Below are positions 24,890 through 36,689 of a DNA stretch of 64,000 nt, piece after piece (the stretch's first letter is position 1; the number at the start of each line of letters is the position of its first letter). The notes below the pieces were generated by a model that saw only the letters and a program-made list of their open reading frames with translations, searched no databases and had not been told where the DNA came from. The DNA lies in assembly GCF_947623445.1 (NCBI RefSeq), contig NC_135241.1, positions 20,400,501 through 20,464,500 on the forward strand, in the 5' to 3' direction. The position numbers were made by a program, and so were the translations under genes. Source of the stretch: Clavelina lepadiformis. Taxonomy: Eukaryota > Chordata > Ascidiacea > Aplousobranchia > Clavelinidae.

Positions 24890-26160
24890 ATGGTTAAGCA
24901 TAAAAAAGATGAACTGAAATTGAAGCGTAAAGCGGATCGAAAACTGCACAAAGAAGAAAAGAAAATAAGAAAAATTGAAAAAGAATATGCAAAAAAGAAA
25001 AAATCATCTGAACAAAATAAGAAGACTGAGGTTGTTAATGAAGTGAAAAACGGAAATAGTACGGGAAGGGATTACACAGTCAGTGTTGCAATACCTGGCT
25101 CAATTCTTGACAATGCCCAGTCTCCAGAGCTTAGGACTTATCTGGCTGGACAAATAGGAAGAGCATGTGTAGTGTTTCAGGTTTGTAGACAATGATCAAC
25201 TTCACGCTAACAGCTAATCACTTTTGTAAACCAGGTCATTTGAAATTTTATTTATGCATATGTAGTTGGTCTTGTATATTCTGTACACATACAATACATA
25301 TCTAATTACTCATATATCATTTTCATTGTATTTATCTTCAGATTGATGAAATTGTGGTTTATGATGAATCTGCCAGTGCCACAGAAAGCAACTCGACTGA
25401 AGGAGACTTTGCTGGAGTCGGTAAAAAGGGTCAATGTAATGTCCAGCTAGCTCGCATTCTTCAATATCTTGAATGTCCGCAATACCTAAGGAAGGTATTC
25501 TTTCCAAAACACCATGATTTGCAATATGCAGGGATCTTGAACCCTCTAGATTGCCCTCACCATATGAGGGTTGACGATTTTATGCCATACAGGGAAGGTG
25601 TGGTAGTGGACAGGCCTGTTAAACCAGGCAAGGGCTCATTTGCAAACTGTGGCACTCACAAACTGGTGCAGATTGACAAGGTTCTTCAACCAAATATTAG
25701 AGTAACAGTTAAAATGCAGGCAGAAGGCGAAAAGCAGAAAAAATATCTTAAAGGCTGTGTAGTACCACCCGAGGCACCCAGGACTGATAAGGGCATATAT
25801 TGGGGTTACGCCGTGAGATTAGCCAACTGTTTGAGCAGTGCCATCGTAGATTGTCCTTACAAAGATACGGGTAAGTATGATCTAACCGTCGGTACGTCCG
25901 AACGTGGTGACGGTATTGATGATTCAGAGCTGCCTAAATTTAAACACTGCTTGATTGTATTTGGCGGCGTTAAAGGACTAGAATCAGCACTAGAATCTGA
26001 TGACGCTTTGTCTGGTATAGATGATCCTCGTCTGCTTTTTGATAAATACTTCAATACCTGCCCCATTCAAGGCAGTCGGACCATTCGAACGGAAGAAGCA
26101 ATTCTGATATCAATGTCGGCTCTTAGGCCAAAAATTGGTGCTTGCTTTTCGTCTAAATAG
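24890..26160 (+). CDS. SPOUT1: SPOUT-domain RNA methyltransferase, CENP-32/C9orf114 type, 369 aa
   Basis: Two exons, 24890-25180 and 25342-26160, join in phase 0 (VFQ|IDE). The protein begins with a Lys/Glu-rich basic coiled segment (KRKADRKLHKEEKKIRKIEK) of about 45 residues, followed by the conserved YTVSVAIPGSILDNAQSPEL and LAGQIGRA. The knotted SPOUT methyltransferase core then follows: FPKHHDLQYAGILNPLDCPHH, the WGY.VR block, and C-terminal FGGVKGLE with PIQGSRTIRTEEAILISMSAL. Length matches human SPOUT1 (about 376). The family binds S-adenosylmethionine at the C-terminal knot; the human protein associates with kinetochores and spindle poles. The basic N-terminus probably serves nuclear targeting and RNA contact. 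An ATTAAA at 26244-26249 fits the transcript end. Confidence 0.93.
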
Positions 26161-26243
26161 ATTTGACGTTCTCACAGGTTTTATGCGCTTGTCAAATGAC
26201 ATTCTTTTTGTTATGTAATTCTTAATATGGTTTAAGAATGAAT

Positions 26244-26249
26244 ATTAAA
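26244..26249 (+). terminator. Polyadenylation signal ATTAAA, SPOUT1
   Basis: ATTAAA about 85 bases after the SPOUT1 stop. It is the only near-canonical signal found downstream of the three plus-strand genes from 19011 to 26160. Confidence 0.5.
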
Positions 26250-26429
26250 GACAAAAAACAAGCAATTGTTTTATTTGCAGACGTTTTGAGTTCTGCTTAT
26301 CAATATTATTGTATTGGTGATGAGTAGGGCAACCAAAAGTCAATATGGTCAATTTTTTTTTACCTGCTCAGAATGCTATGAAACAAGCACAAAACAAATT
26401 TCAGCTTTGTACGACGTGTGGTATAGAAG

Positions 26430-26965
26430 TTATTAGGTCAGATAAAGTCAAAATGTTACGTTAGGTCAAAATACGGTCAAATTGTTTCGTTAGGTCTTTT
26501 TTTTAGGTCAAAATCTATTAAAATTGTAATTTTGTAATATTATTCTTCCGTTTTTCTCTTTTCTTGTACCGCAAACAATTCCAGTCCCGCAAATTTTACT
26601 TAGAACCAAAGCCACAAAGAGAGGGAAGGCTTTTCAGCGCGTTTGGTGACGTCACGATGTGACGGCATTGCATTTGAAACTGCAAGTTGTCAATCTTAAT
26701 ACGCAGAAACGAAAAAAAAGTCAACACTAGAAAAGCATTTTGTCATTTTTAAATGCAGCTTTAGATTAGAAAGTTGCTGTAGACATTGTAGAGACTATCA
26801 GTATAGCGTTTTTCAAAATGAGGTCAAAATTTAAACGTTTTAGGTCAAAATAAGGGCAAAATTTTGAACTTTTTAGGTCAAAATAAGGTCAATATTTAAA
26901 CTTTTTAGGTCAAAATTTGCAAATTTTAAGGTCAAAATTTAAAATTTTTAGGTCAAAAAACTGGT
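26430..26965. repeat. Cluster of AGGTCAAAAT words (degenerate satellite-like repeat)
   Basis: The word TTAGGTCAAAAT or close variants occurs about ten times, spaced irregularly, with denser packing at 26820-26965 where units of about 20-30 bases alternate with AT-rich filler such as TTTAAACTTTTT. The block lies between the SPOUT1 3' end and the 3' end of the convergent minus-strand gene. No coding potential. Confidence 0.75.
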
Positions 26966-27496
26966 TGTCCTAGTGATGAGTTACAACTCGAACGTCACTG
27001 TTAACAAAATGATTGCTAGCCTCCAATATTTATTCTTCGAATAACTGGTTCCCGACTCTATTCATTAAACATGAGTTGGTTTGTTGAGGATGTTTTCTGT
27101 GTCAGCTTTTCCGTAAAATGGCGGCTTAAATTTACTTCGTTGTGAGTGAACTCACTATTAGCAAACGCAAACTGAAAACCAGCAGTTGTTTTTCTCTTTC
27201 GTATTTGAGTAATTCAAAGCATCGCTTGCTGGTTAAATTTTATCGTGCAGATTGTAGTTGCAGGACTTGTTTTTTAATCGCTCACAAGTAATTTTTTTCA
27301 CTTCCCTGCCTCAGATTTATGCAATTTTCATGAAGTTTGCTATCTCGTAATTTTTACGCGAAATAAAAAAGCTGCCAATGTTTGTTCGCTTCTGTATTTG
27401 TAAGAATATTGATAATTGTAAAGTGCCGTCTGGATTTGCATAGTTATTTCACCAATGCCACGATAGAATAGACGAGTAAATAGAGTCAGGGAAGTT

Positions 27497-29051
27497 TCAG
27501 TTCTCTAGCTTAATCCGTCTTAAGGCTTCAATGATGTTATGGGACAGAATACTACCATTCTGTACATTTTTGGCATGAAATTCTGCCACTTGCTGCCCGA
27601 CCACTGACGCTTCGCTTTCGTAGAAATTCTTCAATTCCTCCACCCTTTTCACATCCAGGAAACATCCGGCAGGAGGTAAGGTGAGCTCGTTTTCCACTTC
27701 TCCCAAGTGCATGGGTGCGAAAAGTCCAAGTGTAAATTCAACCTTCAATCCTTTAAATTCTTTTATACCAAGACCGGCGAGGATTATTTGAGGGAAGGTC
27801 ATGTTTTTTCTGAAAACATCAGACAATTCCGAAATTGTTATTCTACGTGGTTACGGGGTTTCGATATAAAAAAGTAATATCTGCTTAACAATAACACTAC
27901 AGTAAGTCGCAAAATTATCACAATGACCGAATGTTTTTCTTGGCAAACGTGAAAAGCCTATAGGTCAAAGCATTACAATTATTTTATCTTTAGCGTCGCT
28001 TCCATCTTCACTATGTTATTAAGCTTTTTGTTACGCAAAACGAAAATAGCGAAACTCACCTATATTCAAAATGGCTTCTTGTTAGGAGTTGTTCGTAGCC
28101 ATCCCCGTTACTCTCAAAAACGTACCTAAAAATATGCGCGTTGTTGTAACACCCTGGTCGTATTTGTCGATATTACAATGTCTTACTATTTAGTAATTAC
28201 ACGTAGCTTATCGGTTCCGCTTTTCATGCTGCACAAGATACGTATTTCATTACAACACCACTGCGTAATAACCTGCTGACGTGTTGTCAACGTACAGAAA
28301 TAGTGAACGGTTGAGGGTAATGCTACCGTGGGGCTTTTGAAAAAAAATCGGTAAAAAGTTGAAAATGAATAAGGTGCTGTTTTACATTCGCGATGACAAT
28401 AACCGACAAAAGCGTTCAAAAAATTAATGTCAACAATGAAGCCTAAAGTAACGTTTATGGGAAATTTCAGTAGCCTAAAGCTTTTTATATTTAAGCTTAT
28501 CTCATTAAAAGAATGCATTTCAGCCCAAAGTCTTTAACAACGTCTTAAGTTAAACATGTACTTACCTTCTTAGGTATCTTTGAGAAATAGTCAACATGGT
28601 GTCGTAGTAAACGGAATCTTGTAAATTTCCAAGCATATCGTTATCTCTGTACCGCGTTGGAATCGGAGCAAAGTAGCTTTAAACAGAAAATTTTTTTTAA
28701 ATTTATAACCCTTAATTTGGTCAAAAATTCGTAACAGAATATTTAAAAGTTGCAAGAAGGAATGGTAAAAGCGAAAAATTTCAGCAACTAAAACCGAGCA
28801 AAATTATTCCTGTTTAAGTATAAAGTTTCTGTTCTTCTCTCACGCATAAACCATATATTTTCGGTAAGAATTAATTATCTTTAAGAAGAGCGATGTAGTC
28901 TAGCCAATGTTTCATCAGCTGTCGTGAAATATTTCAAGTAGTTAATAGAATTTTACCTGTACTTTGTTATGTTCCATTCCGGAAGCTCTCGAATAGCGCA
29001 CTGTCTTTGCAAGTTAATTATTGTGTCTTGGGCAAGTTTTTTAACTGCCAT
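27497..29051 (-). CDS. Unrecognised four-exon protein, 194 aa
   Basis: Four minus-strand exons join in consistent phase (each junction after the second codon base): 29051-28957, 28676-28566, 28125-28060, 27809-27497 (TGA). The ATG at 29051 opens MAVKKLAQDTIINLQRQCAI; later landmarks are FAPIPTRYRDNDMLG, YYDTMLTISQRYLRRY, FTLGLFAPMHLGEVENE and a helical C-terminus ending RRIKLEN. No signal peptide or membrane segment is seen; the composition is that of a soluble cytosolic protein of mixed fold. The clean splicing and absence of low-complexity sequence argue for a real, conserved gene, but I cannot name the family. Confidence 0.75.
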
Positions 29052-29755
29052 CGCCTATCTGAAACCGAACTAAGTGTAATAGACACTTTTCTTTCTTGGG
29101 GTTTTATACGACGTGAGGACGTTTTAGTTTGCGCGACGTCATAGCTTCATTAGCAAAGCATATTTTCGTCATAACATGAATGACTGGCAGAACACCCACA
29201 TATGGGAAATACTATTAGAGCATACGTCGTGTGCGAAGTATTAATAAGTTATGTGTCACTTTAGTTTACGCCTCTACTACCTCAGTGTATGCGAGTATTT
29301 TAACGCCATGTTCTAGCACTTGCATTACTCTACGTATGCTTATACTTTAGACATCACAAGCGCGTAAGGTAAAGGTCATCTGTAGTGGTTCGTGGTACAA
29401 CACGTGAAACCATTTTGCAATGAATTTCATATAAAGACAAATATAAACGAAAAATGGTAAAAAAGGGAAGTGTAAACATAATCGTGGGGAAAAAACAGAA
29501 TATTGATAAGTAACAATAACGAATGCTCTTAGTACGCAAATGGCAGGCGACGGTTCTGGGAAAAATTAGTAAAGGGTAAGCCCCGTCGAGCACCAAACTG
29601 AAAAGGTCGCCCTACTTCTGAGCTCTTTATCACGCACAACATGATATAAAACAAAACGTGTCATTTGTATAAATGACCGTGGCTAATCACATGACTATCA
29701 CGCTTATTTCTGTAACGTGCATATAAAGTAACTTTGGAATACTGGCGGGAATCAG

Positions 29756-32283
29756 TTAACGGACTTGTTTGTTTCTGATCAATTTCTGTCGTTTTCGTTG
29801 TAAAGCTTCCTGTCTTTTTCGCTCGATTTCTTCAGCCGTGCATTGAGATTTATTGCTGCATTGACTGCTGTTCTGGGAGCTCGGATTAGATCGATTTTTA
29901 GAATTCTCAGAGCCAACGTTCCTTGTAGCCGGTTTTGGCTTCGCAGCAAATGGATTAAATACATTTTGATTTGGGAGTTTATGTGTCTGATACGATCTTG
30001 AGGAATTTGAAACAGAGGCTTTGGCATTGCATGTCTGACCTGAAAAAAACTTCAGCACCTGTTTCTTGTCAGCTGGTTCATGAATGGCGGAGTAGGTTCG
30101 AGTTTGCGGTGGGCTTCGAGTCATAGAAACATTCTTTTGCAGAGGTTTCTGTGATGTTTGATGGCTCATAACACTTGAGTTTGTTTTGTGTTCTACACGA
30201 CCAATGACACTATTTATTGTTGAATTTCCACTTGTTTTTGACTTAAGTTTTTGTATTGGAGCTGTTTGAGCGTTGGAGATTGTTGGAACATTTGTAAACA
30301 TTGCAGGTGCCGATACAGTTGTTGGTGGCTTAGAAGTAGTAGTTTCTACCCAACTGTCATCCATAACAAGTTGTGACAAAATGTCATCATATATTCCAAA
30401 ACTTTGTTCTTTAACTGTCATTGTAGGGGTGGTCCCTGACGTAGTTAGCACTAAAGTAGATTTGGACGTTGAGGTAGGTTTGCTAGAGGATGTACAAGGG
30501 AACGTTTGAAAATCACTAGTAGACGCTGATGGTTTCGGCGTTTGTTGAGTTTCCATCTTTGACTGGTAAGATAAAGCAGTAACAGGGAAAAACCCCGGAA
30601 CATTATTGCATATTTCATGACCTGTTCCGAGTTTAGACTTTACAGTATTAGTTGTGTTTGTAGGGGACACCAATTTTTTAGGTTTTTTTTTCTGATTAGG
30701 TGTCTTTTGAAAAAGAGCTTTTGCCTTGCTTTGTCGTTTTAGGCTTAATCGACGACTTGGGGTCCCATAAGAAAGGAAAAATTCAGCGCAGGCATCAGTG
30801 CCAACAAATTCACCTGCGAATTCGTTGTTATCTACTCCAGTCTTATATCCAGGCTTTGGTCCTGAGGTGTTCAATGGAGCCACGCCAAGCAAACTGTCAT
30901 TATCAGCATCTGACTTATGTTTACTGTCATTGAGTTCTGGCCCAGCTGTTACTGATGAGAATATTCTTGTTCTTCGCAGAGTTTTCTTCTTTAAACTTTT
31001 GTGCTTTTCACCAAGAATGTGATTACGTGGGGTACTTGTTGCTTTTGTTGGCACAGTGTCTGGCTGTTATTAATGCAATATATATACCAGTAAAACAATC
31101 AAAGTAATGTTTACATACACGGAATTGTTTCCACACTATCAATTAACATTAAAAAACCTCTGAACTGAGCAGTATATAGTTAAAAATAGGCTGCAGCCGA
31201 CCTCAAATGAAAATAAATCATCGTCCCACGAATCTTCATCTCCATGAAGATAATTTTCTGTAAGATTTTGCACCGAGTGAATTAAAAGGAGAAGTGTATT
31301 TCATGTGACTTTAAAGCTAGCAATAATACCTGCAGCAGGAGTTTTATTTTTCTTGTTCATTGCAAAATTTATGGAAGTTCCAGGAAATTCTTCACTGCGT
31401 CCAGACATATCAAAGATTAAATCGAGAGAGCTTTCACATTTCTCTTCCTGATTTAAATCTAAACGTTTACAAACAAAAATAAGTCGAAGAAAAAAAATTC
31501 TAGATAGATATATAAAAACCAGAAACATATGCTACACAAAAATATTGCTGAGTGTCTAACTGGAAGTCAGATGTTGTTATTATACCTTTGTTATGAAATC
31601 TTGTCATCTGCTCAATAAACTTCGTGGCTTTATCATAACATTGGGTATTCATAAGAAACATATCTGGCTTAGATTTCTGGAAAAATGTATGGTCACATTT
31701 TCACTCAAGTTTATTCCATTGTACAATTAATGATGGAATCATTGATGATTTAAAGCATTTTCCTAATAAAAACACTCTCAACTTGTTGATAATACATACC
31801 TTAGATAAAATGTTATTGGGGGATGGTTCAACAGACGCCTTCTTTTTAAATACTTGCTTTTCACTAGAGCAAGGCACTACAAACGAAAGAATAAACTTGG
31901 AGTGAATTTTAAACAGAATTAATGTGAACAAAAAGTGAGGCTTCAAAGCACACTGTCACATCAAAACTTACATATCTGCATGCACAATTTCTCTTTGAAA
32001 ACTGCCATATTTTGCAATCTGGGTTGCAGGAGCGTATAAAATATGCATATTTATCTGTATATATACCAATATATATGCATAACAGTAAAATATATAGGCT
32101 AATACAAAATTAGCACATAAACTTGAAAGCCTGTAACTAAACCAGCCAGTTTCTTATAGCTTTAGTGTAGGAAACAGATAACTTTCGCTTACTTTGGTAT
32201 TGCTTCCAAGCTGTAGGTGTTGGAGAACCACAATCCCAATAAACTTCAACTTCAGACATGGACTGTGATGTATTTTCATCCAT
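29756..32283 (-). CDS. ETAA1: ETAA1-like ATR activator, 583 aa
   Basis: Six minus-strand exons join in frame: 32283-32193, 31876-31800, 31676-31586, 31458-31330, 31257-31202, 31063-29756. Exon 1 encodes VEVYWDCGSPTP, matching the WD.(H/G)SPT signature at the start of ETAA1. A short acidic Trp motif (DEDSWDDDLFSFE) is encoded by the fifth exon, and a second (YDDILSQLVMDDSWVE) lies in the last. The extreme C-terminus, AEEIERKRQEALQRKRQKL, is the helix by which ETAA1, SMARCAL1 and UNG-type proteins bind RPA32. In vertebrates ETAA1 is recruited to RPA-coated single-stranded DNA and activates ATR through a short acidic Trp-containing domain. The middle is a disordered Ser/Thr/Pro/Lys-rich linker, as in the family, and the protein is shorter than human ETAA1 (926). 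The assignment rests on the terminal motifs. Confidence 0.78.
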
Positions 32284-32398
32284 GAATATTAATATTTATT
32301 ACCAGTGACTTCTATTTTAGTTTATGCACAAGTGCAGGCTTGCCTAACCGCTGGTGCAAAGGTAAAAGTTGATAAGCTAAAAATCAGATAGGCTAGTA

Positions 32399-33687
32399 GG
32401 GTTGGGTAGCCAGTGTACGAAAAAACACTCTTACTTGCTGATACAAACTCAAATAAAACAAGTTATACTTAACGTACAACAACAAAATTTATACCATCAC
32501 ATACACAATTTCATCCTGCACAACATACTTTTAAACTGCGTCATTTAGCAAAAACATTTTCAAGTAATTGCAACTTTTTTGCAGTGTACTCAGCTTTTCC
32601 TCTATGGAGCCAGTTTACCAAAGCAAAATTTCAAATTCAAAGTTTCACACGCACTCAATCTGAGTTCGCTGTTTTCTGATTGGCGGGTTTTTCAAACATA
32701 GACATAAAATGTTTTCAGTATTAAATTTTTGGACAATTTTTTATCAGTAAATTCACATTTAATCTGCAAAACTTTTCTTCAAACATCACCGGAAAATGTC
32801 AGGTAAACTTAACTAATTCTCTCTGTCACGCAGTGGTTAAAGACTTGGTCTACAATGCTTAGGAAATGCAAAAACGATCTGTATAATAGGAATTTGCGGG
32901 ATACTTTAAATAAGCCAAACAAAATAATCGCGTCTAGGCTAAATTTGATTGGAAACACTTAAAGACCAACAGTACGTGCAAGCTGACTAGATGAGCAAGC
33001 TTTCTCTGCCTGTTTCCGTACAGACAACTAAGATTTATTCTAAATGGAAAAGATCATCGTCAAGACTCGAGCATGCGATCTCAATTCTTTCTGAATGCAA
33101 AAGTAAATAAGAGCAGGAAAGTAAATGTGCTTGCTAAATATTTTATTTTAATAAAATACATATATATTTATCATATAAATCGGTATATAAATATATTTTT
33201 TAACGTATCCGGTATCAAAGCCTACTTTCCATAGACATCGAGTAGACTTAATTTGCTATCGATAACAATGCATTTTGCCATAATCGATCCATTTTGTACA
33301 CTGGCTCCGACAAAAAATTTAGACCCAAGCAGTTAAAAAAGAAATGTACAGAAAAGATAGCTCTGCGAAAATTTTAAGAGACATAGAGGAGGAATTATTG
33401 TGCAAGTGTGAGGAAAAAAGGTTCTCTAACTCCTTTATTTTGTGAGATATTACAGTTTTTGTACTGGACATCGAAATTTCGTTTTAGGCTTAAAAATCAG
33501 GTTTTTCCGAGGTGGGTGAGTTTGACGCGATGGAACTAAAAAAGTATTGTATGTAGAGACTTGAAAGTTGGTATACAGTTAGAAGGAGAATCTTGCTTAC
33601 TACCTGTAAAAAATCCATTAAATTGGATCAAAATTTAATGTTAAAATAGCAATTTTTTGGTAAAATTCTACACTGGCTACCCGGCCC
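32399..33687. mobile_element. Non-autonomous TIR element, about 1.29 kb, TA target site
   Basis: The ends are inverted repeats: left GGGTTGGGTAGCCAGTGTA, right (reverse complement) GGGCCGGGTAGCCAGTGTA, 17 of 19 bases alike. Each end abuts TA (32397-32398 and 33688-33689), as expected for TA-inserting elements of the Tc1/mariner type. No coding frame is found inside, so it would depend on a transposase supplied elsewhere. Confidence 0.7.
32606..33309. mobile_element. Nested element or internal repeat pair related to the 1.29-kb element
   Basis: Within the larger element a second inverted pair occurs: GGAGCCAGTTTACC at 32606 and, on the other strand, GGAGCCAGTGTAC ending at 33309. These words resemble the outer ends (GTAGCCAGTGTA), so either a relative inserted into the element or the element has subterminal copies of its own ends. 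No clear TA duplication was seen. Confidence 0.4.
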
Positions 33688-33689
33688 TA

Positions 33690-36689
33690 TACCGAATCAC
33701 TGTACGATAAGCTGGGCTACCAACATAACCTACCACTACCGCCAGAAAGCAGAATGTCCGCACATCTAGATATACATATCATTTATTTTCCGCTATTAAC
33801 TGCAGAGAGTGAAACAGAATGGTGCTAACCTTGTTATAGACTTCGGCTTATATAGCATGGTAAATCAAGATACGCTCACAAAGAATCAACGAGCAGAACG
33901 TAATGCAACAAAGAAACGCAATTTTAATGTTACATCATCAGTACTCTATCATTTGCACTAAAAAATTCTTTTCAACTGTAGCGAGTACTTAATTTATTGC
34001 GCTTAAAATTAATCCAAACGACAATTGTACTGACAATTGTATAACAATTAACAAACATAAAAAGCAGCATTGTTTTCAAAATATTCAGGGGAAATCTCCC
34101 GTGGATAATCATAGACATCGTACAAAGAAAAAATCTTACAACAACTTCAGATTTTGGAAGGAAATTATGTCAAATGTCAAACTGACGTGAAAATGGTTAT
34201 CGATTATCTTGTTATTATTTTCAGTTATCAACCCAAAATTGAACCTGGTTACTGGTCCTCTAGATACATATTTACTTACAGTTGAAGTGGTGTACTGGTT
34301 TCTTGATAAATTTTTCATTTATTTATTTCAGTTTAGATAGGTGAGCGCAAAGCTTTTCTGTTAGCATACCAAATAAATCATTTGGTATGCTAATAGAAAA
34401 AGTTTATGAGATGAGATGATGAAAATACATTTATGAGATAAAAAAACATGATTTGAAATGGAAATTATACGAAATTGTGTAAATTTAAATAATTTCTCAC
34501 AAATTCATTCATGTTCAAAAACTTTAACAAAATCACTTAAATATAATACATTTATATAAATTCAAAGAAGCTTATATAAAATCAAATAACTTCTATACAA
34601 GGGAGTTGCTACCCCTGATACTCTTTGGTGTCGAAACGTTTAAGTATTTCCAAGTGCAGACAAACAAAGAGATAAAGTGCCGACAGTTAATTAGTTATTT
34701 GTTGTAAGGAAAATATCTCTGCTACCATGTTAGCACCATGACATTTCATGTTCAAAATAATTTTTATTGCTTTTTATGACCTAGTTCTATTTGATATGAA
34801 CCAATTATATAAAAAACATTTTTTTAAAGGTGGCTATACTTTTACCTGCAGTCATAGTACCATATTAGCATATGGTTAGCGAACTGAGTAGGTATTTATC
34901 TTGACTAATTTTTACTAAGATAATTAACATAAACAAAAATATTACAAGCAAAGAATCTTTGCTGAAATTTCTTCCAAAAATCCGTGTCATCATCAAAAAT
35001 TCAAAAACTAACAAAAACCTAAATTTAATGATTAAACTTTTAGGAACTGCAGCCTACAACTAACTTTAAAGAACTGCAGCATGTTGGATCATGACTGTTA
35101 TAACTAGTGATTATATAGATAAGCCACTTAAATTGTAAATAGGCCTATATATCGATATAATTGAATAAGTAACCAGGAAACCGGTAACTAACGGAAACTA
35201 AATGATGACGATGTCAAATGTATAACTCAAAAATCGCATTTCTCAAAGTAAAAAAATGCAGAGCAATTAGTATTAAAAGCGCTATGTTACAGGTTTTTTT
35301 TTAAATATTTTACGCTTCAAACAAGCGACTATGGGACGTCCACATCGACTGCATCTTAGGCTAACATGTTGCACTACTGACTACTGGATCACGTCGTTTG
35401 ACATGTAAAACCAGATTCATGAACGTTGCAATTTGCTGATATTTAGAATACTTTCTTATATAGTCTTACCACTCGTTGAGGTTATTGTTGCGTCTATCAC
35501 AGCTTAATGGTATAGTACCGAAGTATTTTATTGGTGATGAAATTGTTTAAGAGATTATTTGTTTTTCAAATCAGCCTTATTAAACACGAGAACATTTTTA
35601 ATAAATCAAAGTTAATTTTCTCATAATGAATATAGCCGCTAGCCTATACAGTTCAAAGCTTATGTAATTTAGTCAGATTTTCTGTTTTGGTTGCATATAA
35701 ATTCGTATATAGCCTAGTGCCTAACCAGCTGTACTTTCAAATAAGTCGAAGAAGATAGGCTATATAATACTTGGAAATTGGGATATGCATATCCTGCAGT
35801 ATCGTGTACTATTGGAGTTATTTCTTTGCAATGTTCACTGAACAATCAGTTTAGCATTAGATGGTTTATAAATACATTTCAATTGCTGGTAACTTGGTGG
35901 TAACCTAACTAACAGTAAACCATGTCTCAAATTATTTAGTTAGGACTTTGTAATTGTGCAAAAGTTTGCGAGATTCTCTTTACAGAAAAACAAAACAAAA
36001 TTCATTGCTGTTGTAGGCTATAGGCCTAGTAGTTCCCAGTTATCTTTTTAAACTATAAATTATTTATTTATTGAAAAAAATGTATTGCACGGTACTATAC
36101 GTTAAATTCAGTCAACATGATTTTAAATTATATAGCAAAAAATAAACAAAATTCACATTAAAATCAAAAACACAATGCAATGTAGTGGGCACAGCTTGCA
36201 AGGATTGGCACTAAAAAGTAAAAAAACGCTTGCTAAGTTGCATTGTGTGCTTTTGCATGGTTCCCATGAAGTTGCATCCACGCGTAATTGCGCCCAGCAA
36301 AATCATAATTCGTTGCTTGGTAACCATTTTCAGCTGGGTTAGTTAAAATCATTATGCTACAAGGCAGATGACTAACTAATTGATTCATTAACTAATTAAA
36401 TAATCAAAATATGCTGTTTTCAAATAGTGTGCACACGTAAAGTTTGTCTGGGTGCAATTACGTGTGGGTGTATAATTCCTCAGGAAACCTTTTAGGCAGT
36501 TACTGAGTTCGGCCAAAATATTTTCAACGGTAATGAGAGAAGGTGTTTTGAATATCTGGGGAAATGCATTTTTCTAGTTGTCTCTTTGTGGTAACCTGGC
36601 GTCACGCACCGCGAAACTTCAAAACTGCAATTAAAATTTAATAGAATATAACATATTTTTCTTATTAATATATTTCTTCTTAATATAAT
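33690..36689. other. Intergenic AT-rich region
   Basis: 3.0 kb with no supportable exon on either strand. It contains the 22-bp hairpin at 34353-34402, TAGGCCTATA words (near 35141 and 36018) and simple A/T runs. The right end holds the 3' flank of the PI3K adaptor gene. Confidence 0.45.
34353..34402. other. Near-perfect 22-bp inverted repeat (hairpin)
   Basis: CTTTTCTGTTAGCATACCAA is followed, after a loop of a few bases, by its near-exact complement TTGGTATGCTAATAGAAAAAG. The RNA would fold into a stem of about 22 pairs with one mismatch. The short loop and stem are smaller than a usual microRNA precursor, so a fold-back mobile element remnant or cruciform site is as likely. Confidence 0.6.
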
